64,000 nucleotides of DNA from Actibacterium atlanticum (GTDB lineage Bacteria; Pseudomonadota; Alphaproteobacteria; Rhodobacterales; Rhodobacteraceae): NCBI RefSeq assembly GCF_000671395.1, contig NZ_AQQY01000001.1, positions 434,001 to 498,000 on the forward strand, read 5' to 3'. The position numbers were made by a program, and so were the translations under genes. A model generated the notes under the pieces. The model searched no databases. It had not been told where the DNA came from and saw only the letters and a program-made list of their open reading frames with translations. The first letter of the stretch is position 1, and each line of letters starts with the position of its first letter. This document shows positions 58,284-64,000 of the stretch, piece after piece.

Positions 58284-59738
58284 ATGGTTTCGCGTGTCAT
58301 TCCGGTTGAACAGTTTGACTTGATCATTTTCGGGGGGACCGGGGATCTGGCAAAGCGCAAGATTTTGCCGGGTCTGTATCGACGGTTTCTGTCAGGTCAA
58401 ATTCCTGAAGGTTCTCGTATCATCGGGGCGGCGCGCTCTGAACATGGGGTCGAAGAGTTTCGCGATATCGTGCGCAGTGCGATTGCGGAACATGTCGCCC
58501 CGGACAAGCACGACGATGACGCCATCAGCGGATTTCTGAACAGCCTAGAATATGTCACCATCGACGCGCTCGGCACCGGCGGTTGGAAAGAGCTTGCCGC
58601 CCTGATGCGCCCCAGCGTGGTGCGGGCGTTTTACTTCTCGGTCGGGCCCAGCCTGTTTGGCGCCATCGCGGAACGTCTGAAAAAGTACAAAGTTACCGAC
58701 GATGAAAGCCGTATCGTGGTGGAAAAGCCGTTTGGCCATGATCTGCCCACGGCCAAAGCGTTGAACGAGACCCTTTCGCGGCATTTTACCGAACAGCAAA
58801 TCTATCGTATCGACCATTATCTGGGCAAAGAGACAGTTCAAAACCTGATGGCGGTTCGTTTTGCCAACATGCTGTTTGAACCCCTGTGGAACGCCCGCAA
58901 TATCGACCACATTCAGATCACCGTGGCGGAAACCGTTGGCGTCGGCGGGCGTGGTGAGTATTACGACAAATCAGGCGCGATCCGCGACATGGTGCAAAAC
59001 CACCTGATGCAGTTGCTTTGCCTGATCGCGATGGAGCCACCCTATGCGTTTGATCCGGATGCGCTGCGCGATGAAAAGCTAAAGGTTATCCGCGCCTTAG
59101 AACCTGTTGAGCCAGATGATATCGTACGCGGTCAGTACTTGGGCGATGACGAAGGCCCCAGCTATCTTGAAGATTGCGGCAACCCCAGCAGCTTGACCGA
59201 AAGCTATGTGGCGCTGAAAGTGCGGGTATCGAACTGGCGCTGGAAGGGGGCACCGTTTTACCTGCGGACCGGCAAGCGGATGCGGGCGCGCAGTTCCGAG
59301 ATCGCCATTGTGTTCAAAGACCCGCCGCATTCGATCTTTGGCGATCAGGCCGGGCAGAATCCGAACGTTCTGGTGATCCGCCTGCAGCCCAACGAAGGTA
59401 TGAACCTGACCGTCACCATTAAAGAGCCGGGGCCCGGCGGAATTCGCCTGATCGAGGTGCCTCTGGATATGACATTCAAAGAGGCCTTAGGCGCAGAAGC
59501 TGATGATATTCCAGATGCGTACGAGCGGCTGATCATGGATGTGATCCGCGGCAACCAAACGCTGTTTATGCGCGGGGACGAAGTCGAAGCCGCCTGGGCC
59601 TGGACCGATCCGATCATCGCGCAGGTCGAAGATCGTGCCAACCGACCCAAACCCTATGAACCGGGCAGTTCGGGGCCTGAAGAGTCCCTGATCCTGATGC
59701 ACCGTGATGGGCGCCGCTGGCGCGAGGTAAAGGTATGA
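58284..59738 (+). CDS. zwf: Glucose-6-phosphate dehydrogenase
   Basis: Oxidises glucose-6-phosphate to the lactone, producing NADPH; entry to the Entner-Doudoroff and pentose phosphate routes. The 484-residue protein has IIFGGTGDLAKRKILPGLY (nucleotide binding), RIVVEKPFGHDL, and the active-site RIDHYLGKETVQNL. First gene of zwf-pgl-pgi with a 4-base overlap to pgl. Confidence 0.97.
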   Translation: MVSRVIPVEQFDLIIFGGTGDLAKRKILPGLYRRFLSGQIPEGSRIIGAARSEHGVEEFRDIVRSAIAEHVAPDKHDDDAISGFLNSLEYVTIDALGTGGWKELAALMRPSVVRAFYFSVGPSLFGAIAERLKKYKVTDDESRIVVEKPFGHDLPTAKALNETLSRHFTEQQIYRIDHYLGKETVQNLMAVRFANMLFEPLWNARNIDHIQITVAETVGVGGRGEYYDKSGAIRDMVQNHLMQLLCLIAMEPPYAFDPDALRDEKLKVIRALEPVEPDDIVRGQYLGDDEGPSYLEDCGNPSSLTESYVALKVRVSNWRWKGAPFYLRTGKRMRARSSEIAIVFKDPPHSIFGDQAGQNPNVLVIRLQPNEGMNLTVTIKEPGPGGIRLIEVPLDMTFKEALGAEADDIPDAYERLIMDVIRGNQTLFMRGDEVEAAWAWTDPIIAQVEDRANRPKPYEPGSSGPEESLILMHRDGRRWREVKV

Positions 59739-60406
59739 GCCTGATCGAATACCCAAGCCGCGCGGCCATGTTTTCCGCTTTGGCTGATATTCTGGCCGAC
59801 GAACTTCGCGCGGCGTTGGAAACGGGGCCGGCCACATTGGTTGTACCCGGTGGCACCACGCCCGGACCGGTGTTTGACCAGCTCTCGCAGGCTGATCTGG
59901 ATTGGTCGCAGGTGCGGGTGATGCTCTCGGATGAGCGCTGGGTGCCGGAAAGTTCGGACCGCTCCAACACGCGGCTTTTGCGCGAACGGTTGTTGGTGGG
60001 CAATGCGGCCGCCGCGCAGTTGGTGCCGTTCTACGCCCCTGCAGATCAGCCCGAAGACCAGCTGGCAACGCTTTCAGGCCCGATAGAGGCCGCGTTGCCT
60101 ATAACCTCGCTGCTTCTGGGCATGGGCGAAGACATGCATACCGCATCGCTGTTTCCCGGCGCCGACTTGTTAGAGCAGGCCCTTGCGGACGACGCGCCGG
60201 TTTTGTTGCCCATGCGCGCGCCCGGAGCACCCGAGCCACGCCTGACACTGACCGCCCCGGTTTTGCGCGCCGCGCGCAACACACACATTGTGCTGACTGG
60301 CGCTGGTAAACGCACCGCTGTTGAAGCCGCGCGACACCTCGATGATCCGCAGGCTGCGCCGGTGTGCATCGTTCTGAAAGACGCAACCATTCACTGGGCT
60401 GATTGA
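59735..60406 (+). CDS. pgl: 6-Phosphogluconolactonase
   Basis: Hydrolyses 6-phosphogluconolactone made by Zwf. The 223-residue DevB-type protein has [37 protein letters not shown], and [17 protein letters not shown], all in the expected order. ATGA overlap with zwf ensures coupled expression; pgi starts 4 bases after its stop. Confidence 0.95.
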   Translation: MSLIEYPSRAAMFSALADILADELRAALETGPATLVVPGGTTPGPVFDQLSQADLDWSQVRVMLSDERWVPESSDRSNTRLLRERLLVGNAAAAQLVPFYAPADQPEDQLATLSGPIEAALPITSLLLGMGEDMHTASLFPGADLLEQALADDAPVLLPMRAPGAPEPRLTLTAPVLRAARNTHIVLTGAGKRTAVEAARHLDDPQAAPVCIVLKDATIHWAD

Positions 60407-60410
60407 CCTT

Positions 60411-62027
60411 ATGAGCATTAAAAACACTCTGGAAGCCTTTGCTTTAGAAGCGAATACTTTAAAAATAAAGGATATGTTTGGCGGCGGGGATCGCGCCAAA
60501 ACCTTTTCAACACAATTTGACGGTTTGCTTTTCGACTATGCAAAAACCACCCTGCGCGAAGATATTCTGGCCGCGTTGATACAGCTGGCCGAAGAGGCGC
60601 AGGTGGCACAGCGGCGCGACGCGATGTTCGCCGGGGAAAAGATTAACGAAACCGAAGGCCGCGCGGTGCTGCACACGGCTTTGCGACGCTCAGGAACGGG
60701 CGTTTTTGTCGATGGCGAAGACGTCATGCCCGGTATCCACGCGACGCTCGATCGGATGGAGGCGTTTGCCAACGAGGTGCGCAGCGGTGCTTTTCAGGGG
60801 GCTGGCGGCAAGATCACCGATGTGATGAATATTGGCATTGGCGGGTCGGACCTTGGCCCGGCGATGGCGGTGTTGGCGATGGATAGCTATGCCGACGGGC
60901 CGCGCGCGCATTTTGTTTCTAACGTTGATGGTGCGCAAATTGCGCAGGTGATGCGCGGGCTGGACCTGAGCACCACTTTGATCATCGTTGCCTCCAAGAC
61001 GTTCACCACGATTGAAACCATGACCAATGCCAACACGGCGCGCGAAATGATGGCGCAGGTGGTGGATGACCCCGCTGCGCAGTTCGCAGCGCTGTCGACC
61101 GCGGCGGACCTGACGGCGGACTTTGGCATCGCGCCCGAGCGGGTGTTTGGTTTTGAGGATTGGGTCGGTGGGCGCTATTCCATGTGGGGGCCGATCGGGT
61201 TGAGCCTGATGCTGGCCATCGGACCGGATAATTTCCGCGCCTTCCTGCGCGGCGGCGAGGCGATGGATCAACATTTCCAAACCGCGCCTTTTGCAGAAAA
61301 CCTGCCAGTTTTGCTGGCTCTGGTCGGCATGTGGCACCACCAGTTCTGCGGCTTTGGCAGTCGTGCGGTGTTGCCTTATGACCAGCAATTGTCGCGTCTT
61401 CCGGCCTATCTGCAGCAGCTTGAAATGGAAAGCAACGGCAAGCGCGTTGCCATGGATGGCTCGGACTTACCCGATCAGGCCGGTCCGATTGTCTGGGGCG
61501 AGCCGGGCACCAACGGCCAACACGCGTTTTACCAGCTGATTCATCAGGGCACGCAGGTGGTGCCGTGCGAATTTCTTGTCGCCGCCGAAGGGAATGAGCT
61601 GGGCCGTTCCGTTCATCACCGTCTGCTGGTGGCCAACTGTCTGGCACAGTCGCAAGCCTTGATGGTGGGGCGTACCTTGGACGAGGCCCGCGCGCTGATG
61701 CAGGATGCCGGTTTTGAGGGCGATGAACTGGAACGTCAGGCGCGCCACCGGGTGTTCCCGGGCAACCGGCCGTCGACCACTTTGATATATCCGCGGCTGA
61801 CGCCCTATGTGTTGGGCCAGATCATCGCGCTCTATGAGCACCGCGTGTTTGTCGAAGGGGTGATCCTGGGGATCAACTCGTTCGATCAATGGGGTGTAGA
61901 GCTGGGCAAGGTGCTGGCGAAAGAGGTTGAAAAGCTGATCCTGGAGGGGCCGGTTGACGGCACCGACGGTTCTACCGCGCAGCTTGTGAACTTCGTTCGA
62001 AATTCGGTGGATGCGTGGCAAAGTTAA
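60411..62027 (+). CDS. pgi: Glucose-6-phosphate isomerase
   Basis: Interconverts glucose-6-phosphate and fructose-6-phosphate. The 538-residue enzyme has [58 protein letters not shown] and the C-terminal [25 protein letters not shown] signature. Third gene of the operon. Its stop codon lies inside a 10-bp perfect AT-rich inverted repeat (62020-62044). Confidence 0.97.
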   Translation: MSIKNTLEAFALEANTLKIKDMFGGGDRAKTFSTQFDGLLFDYAKTTLREDILAALIQLAEEAQVAQRRDAMFAGEKINETEGRAVLHTALRRSGTGVFVDGEDVMPGIHATLDRMEAFANEVRSGAFQGAGGKITDVMNIGIGGSDLGPAMAVLAMDSYADGPRAHFVSNVDGAQIAQVMRGLDLSTTLIIVASKTFTTIETMTNANTAREMMAQVVDDPAAQFAALSTAADLTADFGIAPERVFGFEDWVGGRYSMWGPIGLSLMLAIGPDNFRAFLRGGEAMDQHFQTAPFAENLPVLLALVGMWHHQFCGFGSRAVLPYDQQLSRLPAYLQQLEMESNGKRVAMDGSDLPDQAGPIVWGEPGTNGQHAFYQLIHQGTQVVPCEFLVAAEGNELGRSVHHRLLVANCLAQSQALMVGRTLDEARALMQDAGFEGDELERQARHRVFPGNRPSTTLIYPRLTPYVLGQIIALYEHRVFVEGVILGINSFDQWGVELGKVLAKEVEKLILEGPVDGTDGSTAQLVNFVRNSVDAWQS

Positions 62028-62044
62028 AGTAACGCTTTAACTTT
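62020..62044. repeat. AT-rich inverted repeat across the pgi stop codon
   Basis: AAAGTTAAAG (62020-62029), loop TAACG, CTTTAACTTT (62035-62044): perfect 10-bp stem containing the stop codon. May contribute to transcript ending together with the next hairpin. Confidence 0.6.
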
Positions 62045-62059
62045 AATACGATAGCTTTG

Positions 62060-62085
62060 AGCCCTAAGATCTTGATCTTGGGGCT
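62060..62085. terminator. Bidirectional terminator hairpin between pgi and a convergent gene
   Basis: AGCCCTAAGAT, loop CTTG, ATCTTGGGGCT: 11-bp stem with one G-U pair. Followed on the plus strand by TAATTATT. It touches the stop codon of the convergent gene at 62085. Confidence 0.7.
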
Positions 62086-62651
62086 TAATTATTGCGGGCG
62101 CGTTCCATCATCATCATGTGCACCGCATGCATGCCCTGTTCGGCCATGGCCGTGACTTCAGCGGCATGAATGTGAAGCGCGGCGACCAATTCAGGATCGT
62201 CAGAGGTTTGCGTGACGACAACCCCTTCCTCGGTGATCTCAACCTCGGATGTCAGGGCGTCACGCCGTTCAAAGAAGATATCCAGCGTCGGGCTTTGGAT
62301 GAAAATCTTTGGGTCATCCCCGGCCTCCACCCGTTCGATCATGCCCACAACATGGCTGACCAGCGCGTCGTGTACCTTAGGGTTCGAAGAACTTGTGACG
62401 GTACGAATCCCGTTGGGTAGGTTTTCCACCGTCCGCGACATAGTTTGAAAGCCCCGAAACATAAGCGCCAGTTCGGCGCTTTCCTCGGGGCTGGCGTTTT
62501 CACCGCGCAGGCCGGGCATGTTGACCATGTCATGGCCGGTGCCATCGGCGCCGTGATGATGCCCCGCACCGCCCCCATGCATCTGCGCGGTGGCGGAGTT
62601 TACGGTAATCAAAGCCATCAAAATCGCAGATTTCAGGATATTATAAGGCAT
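62085..62651 (-). CDS. Secreted His/Met-rich protein of unknown function
   Basis: 188 residues with a signal peptide (PYNILKSAILMALITVNSATA), then a metal-ligand-rich patch QMHGGGAGHHHGADGTGHDM and a helical body with HIHAAEVTAMAEQGMHAVHMMMMER at the end. Histidine and methionine richness suggests binding of copper or another soft metal in the periplasm. The neighbour at 62719 is a GDCCxFCSYG protein often found beside metal-handling genes, supporting that. No family name recognised; metal binding is inference. Confidence 0.65.
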   Translation of the reverse strand: MPYNILKSAILMALITVNSATAQMHGGGAGHHHGADGTGHDMVNMPGLRGENASPEESAELALMFRGFQTMSRTVENLPNGIRTVTSSSNPKVHDALVSHVVGMIERVEAGDDPKIFIQSPTLDIFFERRDALTSEVEITEEGVVVTQTSDDPELVAALHIHAAEVTAMAEQGMHAVHMMMMERARNN

Positions 62652-62718
62652 TTGGCACCGTTCTTTTTTAAGGGTGGAGCAACATTTAATAATATGTGAA
62701 TGCCTCCGATGGGTCAAC

Positions 62719-62931
62719 TTAACTGCAGCAGGATGATCCAAGTTGCACGGGTGGGCATGGGTTCGTGCCATACGAGCAAAACACGCAGCAATCCCCTGGT
62801 TTCGGGCGCAAAACCGTTCGGCAGTTGGGGCACTCAAAGAACCATTGGCACGAGTCTGTCGGCATCTGGGCCTGGGTTTCATGCCTGCATTCAGGGCAGG
62901 TGAGAATACTGAGAAGGACGGGATCGGACAT
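62719..62931 (-). CDS. GDCCxFCSYG motif protein
   Basis: A 70-residue zinc-ribbon-like protein: CxxC pairs at Cys12/15 and Cys34/37, then the signature GDCCVFCSYGTNPCPP (residues 47-61). This small conserved family is common near heavy-metal resistance genes, but its function is unknown. Nine further cysteines imply metal binding. Same strand as the His-rich gene 67 bases downstream. Confidence 0.85.
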   Translation of the reverse strand: MSDPVLLSILTCPECRHETQAQMPTDSCQWFFECPNCRTVLRPKPGDCCVFCSYGTNPCPPVQLGSSCCS

Positions 62932-62989
62932 GCAAAAACCTCTGCTGTCTACCCTGACATCAATTGATGTGCCGTGCGATCACAATGTC

Positions 62990-63063
62990 TGGAGCGGGTA
63001 ACGGGAATCGAACCCGTAACTAAAGCTTGGGAAGCTGCCGTGATACCTTTTCACCATACCCGC
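62990..63063 (-). tRNA. tRNA-Gly(CCC)
   Basis: 74-base cloverleaf read on the minus strand: acceptor GCGGGTA/TACCCGC, D arm GTGA...TCAC, anticodon loop TTCCCAA (anticodon CCC), T arm ACGGG-TTCGATT-CCCGT, and encoded CCA end (TCCA). One mismatch in the anticodon stem. CCC reads GGG glycine codons. Confidence 0.93.
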
Positions 63064-63107
63064 GCCGGAGTTTTCAGATAAGCGCTGCGCGCAGGGCGGT
63101 CAAGCGC

Positions 63108-64000
63108 TTAGCCGCGTCTGCGCCGCCTGCGCCCGGTGTTTTCACCACCGGTGTTAAAGCTGACCTGCGGCAGGGGCGCGACCTTGGCCAGCTCAGGGAA
63201 CGGGTCTGTGGCGTGGGGCAGGGCGTTTGCGGCGACGAAATGCTCTTGGAAGCGCGGTTCAATCGCGGTTTCGACCTTGTCGATCTGGCGGACCAGCTGT
63301 TCGACCTCGGCTCGTGCGGCGCGGTTGCATAGGGCGATCCGCGCGCCGGTGCCCGCAGCGTTCCCGGCGCTGGTGACGTGATCCAGTGGCGCATCCGGGA
63401 TCATGCCCAGAACCATCGCGTGTTTGGGGCTGATATGGGCGCCAAACGCCCCGGCCAGCACAACGCGGTCCACGCTGTCGACGCCGAACTCATCCATCAA
63501 TAGGCGCGCACCGGCATAGAGCGCGGACTTGGCCAGCTGGATCGCGCGGATGTCGCCTTGGGTGACGGTGATCCGCGCGCCGCCCTCGGGCGTTGCATCA
63601 TGGATCACGTATTCATGGGTGCGCCCGTCAGGTTGGCAGCGCTGGGTGCCGGTTTGTTCGGCGGACCCGATCAAGCCAGACGGGTCAAGCAGACCGGCCA
63701 TGCGCATTTCGGCCACGGCCTCGATAATGCCCGACCCGCAGATGCCGGTGATACCTGTCGTGGCGGTGGCCAGATCAAACCCGTCCTCATCCGACCATAG
63801 ATCGCAGCCGATCACCCGAAAGCGGGGTTCCTTGGTGTCGGGGTTGATCTCAAGGCGTTCAATCGCGCCGGGTGCGGCGCGTTGGCCCGAGCTAATCTGT
63901 GCCCCCTCGAACGCGGGGCCAGTGGGGGACGAGCACGCCAGAACGCGGGCTTTATTGCCCAGCAGAATCTCGGCATTGGTGCCAACGTCGACAACCAACA
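63108..64000 (-). CDS. ASKHA-domain corrinoid activation protein, DUF4445 (5' end outside window)
   Basis: At least 297 residues of the C-terminal ASKHA (actin-like ATPase) part of a RamA/RACo-type activator, which uses ATP to drive reduction of inactive cob(II)amide corrinoid proteins. Motifs: VDVGTNAEI, SPTGPAFEGAQISSG, TGICGSGIIEAVAEM, TQGDIRAIQLAKSALYAGARLL, VVLAGAFGAHISPKHA and GNAAGTGARIAL. The tail is a run of Arg/Gly. In roseobacters a relative is linked to B12 reactivation of a split methionine synthase, a plausible role here. The ferredoxin domain, if present, lies beyond the window. Confidence 0.9.
   Translation of the reverse strand, partial: LVVDVGTNAEILLGNKARVLACSSPTGPAFEGAQISSGQRAAPGAIERLEINPDTKEPRFRVIGCDLWSDEDGFDLATATTGITGICGSGIIEAVAEMRMAGLLDPSGLIGSAEQTGTQRCQPDGRTHEYVIHDATPEGGARITVTQGDIRAIQLAKSALYAGARLLMDEFGVDSVDRVVLAGAFGAHISPKHAMVLGMIPDAPLDHVTSAGNAAGTGARIALCNRAARAEVEQLVRQIDKVETAIEPRFQEHFVAANALPHATDPFPELAKVAPLPQVSFNTGGENTGRRRRRRG

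Overview
The window reads as a chromosomal segment of a Rhodobacterales (Roseobacter-group) alphaproteobacterium. The evidence is the moderately high GC content, the sulfolipid operon sqdBDC, an RpoE-ChrR singlet-oxygen regulatory pair, CtrA next to SciP, split LexA boxes of the GTTC-N7-GTTC type, a putative Iron-Rhodo-box, and the frr-uppS-cdsA-rseP-bamA-lipid A block. Almost everything is housekeeping. I see no prophage, transposase, CRISPR array or rRNA.

Layout. 1-7.1 kb: a cut-off iron transporter binding protein with an iron box, mazG, an M20 amidohydrolase and a SnoaL-like protein; then on the minus strand sqdB-sqdD-sqdC (sulfoquinovosyl diacylglycerol synthesis) followed by xthA. 7.3-13.2 kb: two divergent cell-wall enzymes (DUF882 and L,D-transpeptidase), an unusual lpxD-acyl carrier protein-ketoacyl synthase operon, and an IalB-like protein. 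13.2-13.66 kb: a gene-poor gap that appears to encode two small RNAs on the minus strand, one with CCUCCC anti-Shine-Dalgarno loops. 13.7-20.5 kb: a HerA-like ATPase, rpoE-chrR, a CNNM/CBS transporter, xerD, a periplasmic protein and a 44-residue membrane protein. 20.6-26.4 kb: aroK-aroB, a site-2 protease, ssb, a lytic transglycosylase, an AraC regulator and miaA.

26.5-37.5 kb: pyrH-frr-uppS-cdsA-rseP-(42 aa ORF)-bamA-skp-fabZ-lpxA-lpxI-lpxB. This couples translation recycling, isoprenoid and phospholipid precursors, outer-membrane protein assembly and lipid A. dxr and lpxD, which normally sit in this block in alphaproteobacteria, are absent from it; lpxD is at 9.9 kb and dxr is nowhere in the window. 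37.5-38.7 kb: an unrecognised three-helix membrane protein. 38.9-50.5 kb: mnmA, sciP-ctrA, ligA-recG, a 40-residue membrane protein behind a row of LexA half-sites, a NifU-like protein, hisI, an ABC-F ATPase, a TPM protein and an outer-membrane barrel. 50.7-58.2 kb: cysS with a foreign-looking AT-rich 3' end, cimA, a phytoene-synthase-like gene, an MFS transporter, a DNA glycosylase, an esterase and an HNH protein. 58.2-64 kb: zwf-pgl-pgi (glucose-6-phosphate metabolism), a small secreted protein, a GDCCxFCSYG protein, tRNA-Gly(CCC) and a cut-off ASKHA-domain corrinoid activator.

The points most worth following up are the SOS-linked mini membrane protein at 45.8 kb, the tandem small RNAs at 13.3-13.6 kb, the chimeric cysS end at 52 kb, the relocated lpxD operon with its own carrier protein and condensing enzyme, the missing dxr, and a 19-bp hairpin that would bury the ligA ribosome-binding site. 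Gene calls come from reading translated sequence and recognising motifs; no database search was run.
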